This document shows positions 10,251 to 23,202 of a DNA stretch of 64,000 bases, one piece after another. A program made the position numbers and the translations under genes. The DNA lies in contig CM039133.1 of assembly GCA_022036555.1 (NCBI GenBank), positions 8,339,894 to 8,403,893 on the forward strand. Reading direction: 5' to 3'. Under the pieces are notes generated by a model that saw nothing but the letters and a program-made list of their open reading frames with translations, was not told the DNA's origin and ran no database searches. How positions within the stretch are numbered: the stretch's first letter is position 1; every line of letters starts with the position of its first letter. This DNA is from Microstegium vimineum. Lineage: Eukaryota; Streptophyta; Magnoliopsida; Poales; Poaceae.

Positions 10251-12600
10251 TAGTAGAGATGAATAACATTAGGTGGCAGTGGTGAGATATGGATGATCTA
10301 ATTCTGCTAATTCTTACTAACTACCCTATATTTAGGTAGTGGAGACAAAAAAATATACTCTAACACGCTACTTATCAGACTACCTTAGTTTATTGGCCTA
10401 CCAAGTCCCCCCCTACCTACTTCTGTTATTTCCCACCCACACGCCTCTCTTTCTCCTTCGTCAAACGCCATCCACCCCACGCGTGGAATGTCCATCATCC
10501 CAGCACCACGTGGTCTGCCATAAACGCGGCTATCTGGCCCGGCGTTAGCTCCGAACATGACATTGTCGTCTTCGCTAGTGCGGCCACCTGCCCCCAACAC
10601 AAACTTCTTTGTCGAGGTGGCTGCGCTTGCCTCAAGCACGGGCGGGTGGATCCCAGCGTGGCTATCTATCCTTGGCACAAGCTCTCAGTGTGGCACGCAG
10701 TCTTCTTCACCAGTGCAGCCGCTTGCCCAAGGTGCAGGCACGGCGGACATGTTGTGGCGAGCGTCGCTCGAGCGCGCCTCCCCTGCATGGCCACGGGCAC
10801 CTCTGCTCTGGCCGAAAAAACAAGAGAGGATGAGATGTGGACCCACATGTGTCATTCTTTACTAGGATTGGTTTGAGTAGCCTGTTTTAGGTAGTAATGC
10901 TAGAGTGGGTAGCAAAACATGGGTAATATGAAAATGGGTGGCTACTCAAACAGACAAATGGGTAGTTTCTTTTAGATAATATTGATAGAGATGCTCTTAT
11001 ACTTGTCGCTACCTACGTCATGAAAAGGTAGATTCTTTCGGTAACTTTTGGTTGCATATTACAAAATAGTTGAGGGGATTACCTGGGATGGAGTGGAATG
11101 GTCCTAGAATAGGCGTTGTTTGGATGAGGGGTAGGCAGGGGTGGGTCAGTCCCCTTAGCGAATATACCGCTCATATTCGAGACAGCCCCATCCTGCGAAA
11201 TCGAGGGGACCGGATCAGCCCGAGTGGGATGAGCTCTGGTGAGGAAGAAGGAGAGAGGAGGTGCGCTCCTCACAGTCGAGTTCTCCGATGTGGTACGAGG
11301 GTTCTACACGGGCGACAGCAGCGTGAAGGGCCACGAGCGAGTCGGGCAAGCTCTGGTCGGCTTGGAGGTTGGGGCGAGATCAGGGTGGCGCAGAGGCTAG
11401 GGGCGAGCTCTAGGCGGTGCAGAGGTTGGGGATGGGCGGCGATGAGTACCCATCATGTTGTGCGAGCTCTAGGTGTGGACAGTTGGGGATGACCAGATGA
11501 AGGAGATAAGAGAGGAGTCCCACCGGGTTGGAAATTGAGGATGGAAATTTGATGGTGCAGGCTAGAAATTTTGATGTTGTGGGCCGAAAATAGAGTCTAG
11601 AAATATTGATGGGGGAAGAAGAGAAAAACTTACAAATGGACCCCACATGTCAATGGGTTATTCCACTTTTTGATGTTCCCAAACCAAACAGAAATGAGTT
11701 TGTCCCATCTCTTTTGAACCAAAGAGTTGTCTTGTCCCAAAACCATGAGACAGGACCGTCCCAACCCATCTTAGTTCTCAACCAAACGCTATATTAAAGT
11801 ACTCGACTAGGTTCTAGAGTCCATAGCGCTTGAAATACACAATAGTTGTGAACATTGAATTTTCTAGGCATTGACTTGGTACTTGGAGTATATCACTATC
11901 CTTGTGAGAGAGCCTAGCTTGGCTTGTCATCAAGAGTTTATCACAGCTCTTAAAACCCATTGGAGTCTACAAATAGCTCCGAATTTGAAGCATTGGCGGC
12001 TTCTCCATAGTAGAAATGTTGTTTGGGCCATTTTACAAAAAAAAACTCCATGTCTATTAAAAATGACCCGCGGACTAGTCTAATAGAGCCACACGGCATT
12101 CACATTTGGCTATTTTGTAAAAAACTAATGTAAATTTTATTCTTACCTAAAGAAGTGAAAAATCAATAAATTCTTCTTTTTGTATAAACTTCTCCATGGG
12201 AGATTTTGTGGAGAACCATTCATCCATCCCAAACCGTAATCTCTCACATTTCCCCTTTTCCTTTCTCACTCTTCTCCCTTCGCCATTGTCGCTCGCTCGC
12301 GTATCACCGCACACGCTCGCCATTCCTCCTCTGCAACCTCCATGAGCGCATCATACCAATGAAGTCAATAAACTATGGATTTCTCCAATGCTCACCCTTG
12401 ACATGTTCGCTTGGGCCTTGGTGTGCCAACATGCTCCACAGGAGCACTCGACCACTATCGGTTTCCCACATCATCGCTGAGGTCGAGTACAGTGTTGGTC
12501 ATGAGAGGGATATAGAATTTGTGAAATCCATGCCATGGAGTCATCTGTGAATCCCACTTATGGACTATGGATCCTACCATCCCTCGCTCGAAGAACATTG
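10251..12600. other. Intergenic; possible decayed TIR element at about 11112-11795
   Basis: No gene recognised. A left border ggcgttgtttggatgagg near 11112 and a right border with the reverse motif ctcaaccaaacgct near 11778 form imperfect inverted ends, reminiscent of Harbinger/Tourist-like termini. The interior has unrelated short ORFs only. The remainder holds no recognisable feature. Confidence 0.35.
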
Positions 12601-12679
12601 TTAAAGATGAAAATGTCATAAATGTAAACACTCAAAACAATCTCAATAGCCTCATATCAAAGAAAGAATAACATGACAT

Positions 12680-15060
12680 GAACATATTCTTAATAATAAC
12701 AAGTTCCATTTGTACTTTGAGCATTACTTTGCAATATGTCACGAAATATAAAAAGTTGAGCCTATTATGGACCCACAATAGGGGGGTCGATGGACCCACC
12801 AAGCTCTACCATGTCACTAGGATCCATGTGACGCATCTCAAAGTCATTCTCCACCCTTGGATCACATTTATGTTTTCTCTAGAGAGGGAAAGATCAAGTC
12901 ACACCAAGCCATGGGCCCACAAGAAAGCAACCAACCTGACAAAGGTAGCCAAACACACACTTATGGCAGTGGGCTAGACTTCTAGAAGGAAGAGGGAGGT
13001 CCCACCTATCATAGAGGGCTTGATCGTCCAACGTCACTATGAGGTCCACCGACATCCATATTGCACCCACCGCTTTAGTGTGTCCCTCCATGCACTCCAA
13101 TGATCTCAACCCTTGATTCAATGGCGGTTTGATCCAATGGGGTTTGACAGAAGTCACGCGGATCGCTGATTTGGCGCTAGAGTAGCCCCTTCTACATCTC
13201 CACCTATAAATAGAGCACCTCACCCCCTCTCAAGACATGGTTTACTGAAGTTGTAAGTAAAGATTAGTGTAATTTCACTCTCTTAGTAGTGTAGTCTAGT
13301 GTGATAGTTAGAGTCGAGTCGAGCTTGCTCGTGTTTTTCGGAGTCATCTTCTGGAGAATCTAGTATACATCTTGTAGCTTCCCTTTATTAGCAAGACTCT
13401 TGTTTTGTTTAATATATTACTCTTTCTATACTTTACTTAGTATATGAAAAATTATATTTGTTATGGCATTGTCATGGCTTAACGTAGCATATAGTTGTTA
13501 TATCACATATTGTGATCTTATAACTCACACTTATACATGAGCATCGCCTATCATATGGTGCTCTAATTGATCTATGTGTGCACAATTAGATTAGTGAGAG
13601 AAGGTGTAAGTGTGGTGTTTATATATTAACTTTCCTTTAGCTATCACCGGTTGCATGGATGGATAGTGGAAGTTAGCAAGTGGTGGTAGTCTTATCTAGT
13701 CTTTGTATTCCACCATGTGTTGTTAGGCAAGTTCTTAAAATGTAAGGCATTCATAACAATATAGCCAATTTGGATAGGGTTTCACTCCCTATTGTTTTCC
13801 TATCGCCTAGCATACATGTAGTAAGGTATCAATCTATGTATATCAACTGTGTTTTTGTTAATATTTTTCTTATATATTTTGGACAATTCTGCAAGCGCAT
13901 AGAATTTACTGTTGTAGCACTTCACCAGGAGTATTCCAGGTATCGTATTTTCCACAGGGAACAAGAAGTGTACTAACTAAGACTCAAGCTCGTCCTATGA
14001 TGATATAGTAAAAAAAGGTAGAGAGGATCTATATAGCTATGATATCTGGTCAAGGTCTGGTAGGAATAAACGGGTTAGTCACACCCTCGCTTACAGAAGG
14101 TGATAGGTGGAGAGAAGGAAGTGAAAATATTATGTACTCGCCCTATTTTCTTGGGTGGTCTTACCTTTTAAGAACTTATCTGCCACATGTGGTGGAATTC
14201 TAAGTCTAGACAGGGTTGTCACCACCTGCTAAAATCCATAAACAATTCAAGCGATAAAAGGTCTATATTGGCAAGATATAACCTAGACACCACATCTATA
14301 TATGCCACTCTTACTACTCTAATATACTAGTAAGGACTAGATCACCCCACACACAAGAGTAGAGCAAGTAAAACGAGTCTATAACTACTATACCAGAACC
14401 AGAATAAATATAATGCTATAAAAGATCTTGGATGTATTACTTACAAGAATATAGCATTCGGTGAGGTACACTGGAGAAGATTTCTGGCAGCTCTAGGGCT
14501 TTCTCTAGAAGAGTACTGCAGAGCTTTGTTAAGCGACTAGGAGTGGTTTACTCTACTCTATCTGACTTGAGAGTGATGGTCTAGGGGGTATTTATAGGTG
14601 GAGGTGGAGTAGGGACTACTCCAGCGCCACGTCAGTGATCTAGGAGGCCTCCATCCTCCTCCCTTGGATCAAACCATCATAAAATAGATCGATGGGATAG
14701 TGCATATGTTCATTGTGCAGCATGGAGGCATATAGACGTCGGTAGGAGCTGGTGGCACCCTAGAGCCTCCTAGGGGGGTCGGCCGACCCTCCTATGGCAT
14801 GTGGGCCCAACCACCTTCTTCTAGAAGGTGTCCCCACATGTCATAGAGTGTGTATCTGCCTTTTCTCCCACTGGATACTTCATTGTCATGTCATTAATCC
14901 ATGTGACTTCATCTTGAGCCGTTCAGAGAAAACACAAAGTTGATCTAAAGGTTCAAACTGACTTTGAGAAGGTTCTCTTGGATTGTACCAGCTTGGCAGG
15001 GCTTGGAGGGCCTATAGGAGGGTCGGCCGACCCCCTTATGGGGCCTTCCAAGTTCTGTTT
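12680..15060. repeat. Large diverged inverted repeat of LTR-like sequence
   Basis: The plus-strand arm (about 12680-13930) and the minus-strand arm (about 13990-15060) align over most of their length by eye. Matching landmarks are a promoter-like CTCCACCTATAAATA (near 13199 on plus; reverse of 14588-14602 on minus), the GTCGGCCGACC block (right arm near 14780 and 15020, decayed in the left arm near 12785), and ATTCCACCA(C)ATG...AAGTTCTTAAAA (plus about 13705; minus about 14165-14205). Near the centre lies ggagtattccaggtatcg, a motif I associate with gypsy-type elements. Either two solo LTRs of one family inserted head to head, or an inverted duplication. Confidence 0.7.
13196..13212 (+). promoter_or_regulatory. 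TATA box of the left LTR-like arm
   Basis: CCTATAAATAGAG follows the GC-rich upstream part of the arm and is conserved in the inverted copy (TATTTATAGG near 14588). It is a likely former LTR promoter; activity is unknown. Confidence 0.5.
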
Positions 15061-17360
15061 TAGTTCTAAATTCCATCTCCTGCAAAACATAGCTCACAAA
15101 AATTGAACATAGTTCCTCGAAACAGAGCAGGATATGAGATCATGTTCTCTAAAAGGCATGAACCGGATCTATGTTAGTGATGAAGCCAATATAATGGTAC
15201 GGTGTGCAAAGATCCATTGATGTCACTTATTCTGCGTCTACAGATTACATTTCTGTCTTTGGGTGGTAGCAGACAATCTGCTGTTCCATGATCTTTATGC
15301 AAATACCAATTTCTGCTGTGTTCTGATTTAAGAATAGCATCACTATTTTGACATCTTGCAAACTCAATCATATTATATTGTTTCTCTCCCTTCTCTCTCT
15401 CTTCTTGCTTCTCTGCTACTAGTAAGTGGGTCTTCAGACTTCTGATTTCTGAGAGTGACTTCTGTTACTAGTAACGTCTAGAACTTTTGGGTGATTTCTG
15501 CTACTAGTAAATGGGTCTAGAAAACATTACGGTCTGTGTTTTGCATACCCGGTTATTGATTTACAGTCCATAAGAATTGCAGAACAAAACCTCAGCAGAT
15601 TTTACTGCTACAATTTTCCATCTCAAGTTAACCGTGTCCCATTGTCCTTGCTTCTGTTATTCAGCGTGTCATATTTTCTATTCACAGTTGTTTCAGATTC
15701 ATCTTTGTGGATAAGAAGCAGCAAATTAAATGAGAAGTGTGTCATTCAATCATATTTGTACTGTCATCATTCCATGATGGTCCTGCCCTGATGCTAGGAT
15801 TGATTCGCTGAAACAATTGATATTTTTCAGTGTACTGTTCTCGTACGGGTAACAGCTCTGCTGGTACTGACACTAGATCTGATACTCATATTTACTCACT
15901 TGGATCTTGATTCTGAAATCAGAATTTACTGGAGTTCTTAATAGTGGATGGTAGAGTATGTTATTAATATGGATGAAATGCACTCCAAACTATAGATGGT
16001 CCTGATTCTGAATGTACTGGATGTTCTTTTTTTCCTTTCCGTGTTTGTTCATCAAGAGTTTGGTGTATTTTCACACTATTTTCAGTAGGTTTATCATGGT
16101 GCCCCTTAAAGTTTTTATAATTTAGTACCTACTTTTACCAATGTTGCGCTGCTCTTGTTATGATTTGATTCTTAGAAAACGCAGCTAGAGGCTGGAACTT
16201 TGTTCCATTAAACTACATATGTTCTTTCAAAAAAAAAAACTACATATACCCTGTAAGCGTGTAATGCAAGCCTGTAAATAGTAACTGAACCGAGGAAGCA
16301 ACATGTGTAATTTTTTTTCTTTTGTTAAGAGGAATCAACATGATAAGCCCCAGTGGAGCTCACCTTGAGGATCTGCTCTTTCAGGCAATCATTTATCTGA
16401 ACGGTGGATACTGCTTTTCGACAAGATTGGAATCTTTGCTTCAAGCGCTGGTCCAGTTCTGAAGTTGCAGAGCATATGTTTATGCTGATCATGTTCTGTA
16501 GGCATGAAGATACTGGCTTCAGGTGGGTGAACATCTCTGCTGCTGATGGCCCTTGCATGGTGTTTGTTGCCACTGTTCCTGTGTTCGTTGTGAAGCCAGA
16601 GTACAATGAATGTGCAGAACGGGTAGAAAGCAGAATTTGTCAGTCAGTGCTGTGTCCAAAGGCACTGGAGAAACAACAGTTTGCCTCACTTCGCCATCTT
16701 TGCTGTAGTCCGAGACCCTTGCTGTCATTCATTCTACAATCTACAGGTTTCAGTTCTCGGCAGGGAATCTGTTGTCCAAGCTCTTTCTGCAAATATCTCC
16801 TTATAAGCTTTGCTGCTAGAGTACTGAAGAAATAACAGCATCATTTAGCCTTGTCTCAATCTCAAAATCACTTTTTATGCTTAAGGTAACACTGTTATTT
16901 ATCATACAGGAGGATGAAGATTGCTTTATTGGTTAGAGGGCCTACTATATACGATGCTTGAGCTGATTTGTTAAGCAATAAAAAAAGAACAAAGACCAGC
17001 ACGTTATCTCTGAATATGATGCTCCAATAACCGCGAATCGGCAATGGTTTCAATGCCACCGTTGCTTTCAGGAAAAAAAAAAGAAATACGTTTTTTTTTG
17101 TGTGTGTGTGTGTGGCAGCAGCATTTTTTGTAGTGTCCTTTTAAAACAGGGAGTTAGCAGAGCAATCAGGCTTGTGTTTTGGGTAAGGCCGAGTTTTTTT
17201 TTATGCAGTTGGAGAAACCACAGATTCCTGACCTCTTTCTGTGTCCTTTGTTTACTCATGTTACATCATGCATGCCCATGACCCATCAGTGGTCCTAAGA
17301 TTGTTAGTATTATAGTTTAGAGAAAATTGACTGCCCAACTACCTAGTTCTTCTTGAAAGC
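15061..17360. other. Intergenic region with no supported gene
   Basis: Longest frames (for example about 16325-16835 on both strands) match no family I know and lie in sequence without codon structure. Short internal repeats occur (CTGCTACTAGTAA near 15413 and 15509). It could be a UTR-like or non-coding transcript region, but nothing visible proves it. Confidence 0.4.
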
Positions 17361-17365
17361 AACTC

Positions 17366-17945
17366 ATCCCATCTTACATCTTTTATATTATCTGTTTCGG
17401 GAAATGAAACCGGGGGACTCACTGGTTAGCTTAGTGCTCACAGTTCAGTCGTCCAACTAGTTAAATTTTTTCCATTGTCTAAAAAAATTACAAGTTAAAA
17501 CATTGAGCGAACTACATCCCAACTTAATCTCATCTTACATCTTTTATATTATCTGTTTTGGGAAATGAAACTCCATTCGTGATGAGGCTTTGGCTTGGTG
17601 CTCTGCAGGTTATAAGCACTTGAGCTTACTGTTCGTTTCGAGTTTGCTATGATGTGTGTTTAGCTTGACTTTTGGCTCTTCCTCGAGCATCTTCTAGTAG
17701 TTCGCGTTGGGTCTGGTTGGGTCTGGCGGTATGGGTTACTGCTCTTTGGTGTTGTAATCCTCTGAAAACTCATTTCTGCTTAATGTATTACACACCTCGG
17801 TGTGTTAAGGAAAAAAAAAAGAAACCGGGGGAGTTACTGGTTAGATTAGTGCTCACGGTTCAGTCGTCCAACTGATTAAAAATTTTCCATTGTCTAGAAA
17901 AATTACAAGCTATTAAAACATTGAGCGAACTACATCCCAACTTAC
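17366..17945. repeat. Tandem duplication of about 160 bp, second copy interrupted
   Basis: Unit 17366-17527 (catcttacatcttttatatt ... gagcgaactacatcccaact) repeats as 17528-17571 plus 17821-17945. The second copy is split by the LINE tail at 17572-17820, which shows that the duplication preceded the insertion. Confidence 0.85.
17572..17820 (+). mobile_element. 5'-truncated LINE-type 3' end with poly-A and TSD GAAAC
   Basis: A 249-bp insertion ends in a pure A-run (about 17811-17820). It is bracketed by GAAAC (17567-17571 and 17821-17825), duplicated relative to the uninterrupted first copy of the host repeat. The interior looks like the end of a non-LTR retrotransposon: a short Ser/Trp-rich reading frame, then taatgtattacacacctcgg before the tail. 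The empty-site comparison makes the insertion call firm; the LINE assignment is inference from tail and truncation. Confidence 0.75.
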
Positions 17946-18250
17946 ATCTTTGTATATATTCTCAAGGACTTGATGATAAAGGCATCAGATAAGTGTTGCA
18001 GCTTAGGCATGGGCAACATGATTATTAGTACCCTCTGTTTCATGTCACTTTCACAACAGCCTGGAGTGTACGTCTTCTGCATTGATTTGGGCGTGTGTCA
18101 TGTGGTTGGCCATGTGAAAAGATAAAAAAAAAGTTGAAAAGGGATAAACTGCTGATTCGTGCACAAAGCTGGATCACCTGAAAATAGGATCACAGTCGTG
18201 AGTACAGAAGGGGGAAAATCTTCCATACAGTGACACATTTTGGAATAGTG

Positions 18251-18353
18251 CTGGCAGTTTTTTTTAATAAAAATCTTACTTTTATGATATGTGTGAACAG
18301 GATTTATAAAAAAGATACATGGCAGTTTTTTTTAATAAAAATCTTACTTTTAA
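18251..18353. repeat. Direct repeat of about 32 bp, spacing about 69 bp
   Basis: ggcagttttttttaataaaa plus atcttactttta occurs near 18251 and again near 18320, the second followed by a purine tract. Confidence 0.85.
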
Positions 18354-18432
18354 GAAAAAGGAAAAGGAAAAGGAGAGTCCTTTCACTAGATTTTTGGATG
18401 GAAATGGATACTTCCAATGCACAAGCACATAA

Positions 18433-18662
18433 GGGCATCCACAATAGTAATAGCTAGTACTAGCTATTTGGTGAGCTGATGTGGAGGTGAGAGACAAGAC
18501 CAAAGACTATTTTATATCACTGGACCCATATGCTTCTCTCACATGGTCTTGGGCTACGTAAAATAGATAGACTATTTGCTTGTAGCTAGTGACTACTCTC
18601 TTCTACTTTTTGCTTGTCATATCATATCTAGCTAGCCAAATAGCTAACCATTGCGGATGCTC
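18433..18662. mobile_element. PIF/Harbinger-type MITE, 230 bp, TSD TAA
   Basis: Ends gggcatccacaatagt and (reverse) gagcatccgcaatggt form imperfect TIRs, with TAA duplicated at 18430-18432 and 18663-18665. A TWA target and a non-coding interior fit a PIF/Harbinger MITE. Confidence 0.85.
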
Positions 18663-18665
18663 TAA

Positions 18666-21600
18666 GTGAATGCCTCAATGGTACAAGATAAGCCTGATTA
18701 AAATAACTATCATTGCACTAATCAGTGGTCCAGCCAAACATGAAACACTTTGCCCGAAATTATGAGGTGGTCCTGTCCCAAACCCAACAGCTCCACGCAC
18801 CTACTACAGGGTATAGCATAATTGCTGGTGGTGTATCAGATTTCAGTGTAGTGGAGTGAATCAGATGACGGAGTATCAGATCTGATCTGCTGGATGCATG
18901 CCTGGACCTAATCCTCCACAGGTTTCAGTGGTGGCGGCATTGATTATTAGTGTGTGTGAATATAGAACATTTGCCATCCACATATATTATAAGACTGGCC
19001 CATTTTTATTGTTTTGAAGGCTTCATCTGTTCATCACTTAGTGATGTCCTTTCTCTACTCATCGAATCGCCCATCCAACTGAAAAATAAGTTATAAGTGA
19101 ACCACCTTATTTCCTTTGTTGATTTAACTACTTCTATCTCCGAGTATTCCAAATGTTCAGATGAAGGTCGCGATTATGAAAAAATATGAACAGAAATGGG
19201 ACTTTTTTAACAGGGGGTAAAACAGTTTTGCTTTGTTATCTTTTTTGTGCGAAACAGATGCAGACACCTACATACATGTACATGCACACCTCCATAAGCA
19301 CTTTTGAAAAAAAAATAGGCCCACAGATCAAATCACCTACTAATGAAAGAATGACACTGTTAAATCTTATAATAAATCCATAAAAATATGAGCCATGGAA
19401 TAAATATAGAAAAATATGAGCATTTGCATGAAGTTGGGTACTTAAACTAGATGGACATATTCGACAACAAGATACATAACCAGTTCAACTAAAGTCAATG
19501 CGCTTTTGCTTTCATTATTATGCAGAATGCCTAAAATTAATTTGTAAATTTATAGTTTGGAAGGACAAGCAATTGAGAAGGTTCTTAAATGGTAACAAAA
19601 AATTAGCAGATGTTAATCTCAACTATCAGGATTTTCAGTGACCTTTTTACCAGTTGAGCAATATGATCACAGACCTTGAAGTAACATGCATGAAAACCAT
19701 TTTGCAAACCACCATTTAACATCAATGAGTACACACTTGCACCTAACCTGACCACTCTTATCTGTCATGACACATGTTGTCTTTAGGGACCCTCTCTAGG
19801 ATTGTTACTGTCTTAAAGAAGACAATTGCTGCATCACAACTCAATTGCATATTGGAATGAAACCATTATTGTTTTAAGTGAACTTAATTCTAAAATAGAC
19901 TTAACATATTTTCTGCAAGAAGTTATTTTGAAGAATAATAATTACAACAGATAAACTGCATCATGGACCTTGTGGTATTTCCTTAGCAGTTAAGCAACCA
20001 AGAAACTTTTTTTGACCAATCAAATCTAGCTATACACGTGGAATTATTGTGGGACCCTCAACTTCGTCCAGTTCCCATATGATCCAAAAACTGCTGTGTG
20101 TTTGTGTCACTGGGTGTAGCTTAGCTGTGGGCCCTACCAAGTGGAGTGTCTGAGTACTAAATAGTGACCATGTCATTTTCCTGCATTCATATCTATAGCT
20201 GTTTCATGCAGAAACATATCTATAGCTGTTTCATGCCGAAAGAATACTACAAAAGATCCTCCCAAGTTCTAGAGAGAGACTGGGACTCTCTGTGAGGGGA
20301 TAAGCATTTGGATTTTGGAGAGTGCTGTCACCAGATCACAAGGAAACAGCCTCTGCTGCTAGGTGGGCCTACCCCAGCTTGTCCTGCCAGCTAGGGAACA
20401 CTGGTGAGATGGTTCTGGTAATATTCTCTGGTGCTTTTGCTAGTACCCACCTTTCCTGTTATACTATTTATTTGAGATGTCCAGGTAAATTTAATAATGG
20501 AAGTAGCCTCAGTACATACAGAGATTAGGATCAAGGCAACACATGGAGGGATCAAAGTACAAATCTGTTAAAAGGAAAGAAAAAACATAATACTAGCATT
20601 TCCTTTTGTTTAGGAAGAGGTTCAGCAAGCCTAATGTCATTATAACTGTACCTTTTTCACAACTAACAAGCCAAAAGATTTACATCTTATCAACTTATTT
20701 ATGTTTAAAAAACTGTCAAATTTGAAAAGCACAGTACGGAATTAAATTTAGGGATGCAGAACTTACAAAAATTTCAAATTGTCTACTGTCATGAACTGTT
20801 AATCACCAACAGAGAATCTTGCCTAGTACATGCCTTCTCTGACTCTCTCTGTGTGTGTTTTAATTTGTTGAGACAGTGTTAGCACTGTAGGCAGAGAGAG
20901 AGCAAACGGGACCAATGGCACTGTCCACCAGGCCAAATCAGTGGTCAAAAGTTTGACACACTTGGATCAGAAAAGAGGGCCAGATTTGAGACACATACAC
21001 ACCACTCTTTCGAATAGGAGTAAGATTCTGACCATGCCATGGTGTCGCACACCATGATTGGCAACCAAAAAATTATTGAAGCTTTTTCCTGTCCTTCTCT
21101 GCTCCTGGTGATGCTGCCCAGCATCTTGCAGATAGACGCCCACTAGACAAGCCTGCATGCTTTTCTTTCACCGTTTTGGCATTCAGAAAAGGAGAGCCTT
21201 ATGCCCTTTTATCTAAATCATATTTATTAGTTCTTCAGTTCAGGACTCAGGAGAGTAGTAGTAGGAACAGAACAGAACAGGGGAGAAAAAGCTAGGAATT
21301 TTCAGGGTACAAGCAGTTTGGCCATCTTGAGCTTTTTCATGATACCTCATCAGGACAAGAAGGAAAGACATGGCAGGCAGGGGTGAGCAAGCAAGCAAGG
21401 AGGAGCAGGTGGGTTGGTAAAGGGACCTGTAAAGCTTTGCACTTTGCATTGCCAGTACTACATGGGCAGGGCAGCCACCATTTTGCACTGCAATCATCAG
21501 ATTCAGAGCTGGGAGGGAGATCGATCTCCAAAGTGGGGGCCGATGAATGCACTCATCAGATTCAGAACTCAGGTAGTAGTAGGGGTAAAGATGAGTGAAA

Positions 21601-22040
21601 AAGGATGAGGGCAGTGTCAGATGATGGTAACAAACATTGCTCTCAAGATCTGTCCTGTTGAACTGAACATGAGCTGCCTACCTGAGCTGACCCATCTGCA
21701 GTGACCTTTGGTGCTCCATGAGTGTCCTCCTAGTGCTGCAAATAATTTCCATTCCAGAATGCCAAAAATGAACATTGATTGGTTTCTGTCAAGAACGTAA
21801 ACATACCACTACTACGGTACTACTACCGTGTGCCGCTTCTCTGTTTCTCATCATCATCATCATAATCATAAGAACGACCTCCACATAGCAGCGCCAGCTT
21901 TCTGTTTGTCACTAAATTACCATACACTAATCACTGAAAGCATTTGCAGAGCAGCTAGCGAGGACAAACAAGGAAGACGACCAAGAAAGAAGAAGCGCAA
22001 CAAAAAAAGGCTAATAAATAAGCCTAGTGGCAATGGCAAC
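18666..22040. other. Intergenic sequence downstream of the ELF4-like gene
   Basis: No supported ORF. It contains a 27-bp-period duplication at 20188-20236 (catatctatagctgtttcat). The stretch about 21800-22100 should hold the 3' UTR of the ELF4-like gene on the minus strand; no exact poly-A site can be fixed. Confidence 0.5.
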
Positions 22041-22101
22041 AACCTTCTAGGCTAGGATTGCCATGCCATGCCAAGAACCAAGAACCAAGAAAGGTAGCGA
22101 G

Positions 22102-22458
22102 CTAGGCGGGGCGGACGCGCTTGTGTCCGGCAGCGGCGGTGGCGGTGCCGGAGGAGTCGGCGTCGGAGGCAGAGGCGTCGATGGTGCGTGCGAAGGAGGC
22201 GGAGAGGTCGGCGTAGAGGCCGACGACGCGGCGGATGTTGTTGTTGAGCTCCCGGATGAGGCCGACGTTGCGGGCGAGGTTGTCGTGCGCCCGGGACTCG
22301 TGGTTCTGGTTGATCTCACTGATCAGCATCCGGTTCTGGTCCAGCAGAGTCTGCACCTGCACGAAGCTCTTGTGGAACGTCTGGATCAGCTTCCCGTCAC
22401 CCGCCTGACCCTGACCGCCGTTCGCCATGCCGCCGCCGGAGAAGCTGTCCCCCTCCAT
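22102..22458 (-). CDS. ELF4: EARLY FLOWERING 4-like protein (DUF1313), circadian evening complex
   Basis: Single-exon ORF of 118 residues starting MEGDSFSGGGMANGG. The core (about residues 25-85) is a near-canonical ELF4 domain: FHKSFVQVQTLLDQNRMLI, EINQNHESRAHDNLARNVGL, IRELNNNIRRVVGLYADLS, a single amphipathic alpha-helical unit that dimerises. The tail is Ala/Ser-rich and ends in a basic GHKRVRPA. Family knowledge: ELF4 binds ELF3, which recruits LUX to form the evening complex, a nuclear repressor of PRR and PIF genes that shapes flowering and growth rhythms. An in-frame upstream ATG (22497) would add a 13-residue Arg-rich leader (MRREQSKRRRRRG) encoded by a purine-rich tract; I prefer the ATG at 22458 because MEGDSFSG is the usual grass start. 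No lesion seen. Which ELF4 paralogue it is cannot be told. Confidence 0.95.
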   Translation of the reverse strand: MEGDSFSGGGMANGGQGQAGDGKLIQTFHKSFVQVQTLLDQNRMLISEINQNHESRAHDNLARNVGLIRELNNNIRRVVGLYADLSASFARTIDASASDADSSGTATAAAGHKRVRPA

Positions 22459-23196
22459 GCCTCTCCTCCTCCTCCTCTTGCTCTGCTCTCTCCTCACCGA
22501 CTGCCGACTGGTGCTAGTCGTAGTACACCACGGCAGCAGCAGCAGAAAGCCAGCAGGCTATGATGGTCCTGGACTGAACATACACAAACACAAAACAAAC
22601 CGAATCAAACGAATTGATTTAGCTGGGGCCGGACGGAAAGATTTGAACTTGAGAGTTTTTATTATGGCGCGCGGGATTGGTTTGTTTAATCTGTGTACTA
22701 GAAGAAGCAAATAAAGGCTCATCTGGTACATACGTACAGTACAAATGTACAATATCCCAGTAGCAGAGAGAGGTAGTAAAAAGGAACAAAGAAGCATCAA
22801 ATCCAGAGATCGTCGTGGTGAAATCCAGCAGGCTGGACTCGGTGAAACAAACAAACAAACAAACAAAGACAGAGAGGCTTTCATGAGGGTTCACCTGGCT
22901 AGTAGGAATTAATACCTGGCAACATGAAAAGGATGGCAGGCAGGCAGGATTCTATAGGGCGGGCTCACCACCACAGGCAGGCCACAAATGTTATCCCTGC
23001 AGAAATCTTTGGAATTAACAAGGGCAAAGGCGGGTGGGCGGATGCCGAGGATGATAGAGAGGGGATGGGAATCTATCGGGAAGTGTTCGGGGGCAGAGTC
23101 TAGTCTAGCACGGGATGGGATGAGGGGCTAGCTAGCCCGCTAGCCTGCCTGACCCTGCCTGTCTCACTGCTGAGCCTGACCTGTGTGAAATCATGG

Positions 23197-23202
23197 CACG
23201 TG
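23197..23202. promoter_or_regulatory. G-box next to a GGCCCA site upstream of the ELF4-like gene
   Basis: CACGTG lies in GGCACGTGGCCCAC, about 740 bp above the chosen ATG. G-boxes are bound by bZIP/bHLH factors (HY5, PIFs), and GGCCCA resembles TCP sites. Both are plausible for a light- and clock-regulated gene, but a single hexamer can occur by chance. Confidence 0.35.

Noticed and set aside
22047..22563. Long frames opposite the ELF4-like gene
   Set aside because: They are shadows of the ELF4 ORF; their Gly/Val- or Ser/Thr/Pro-rich content reflects the complement of its codons.
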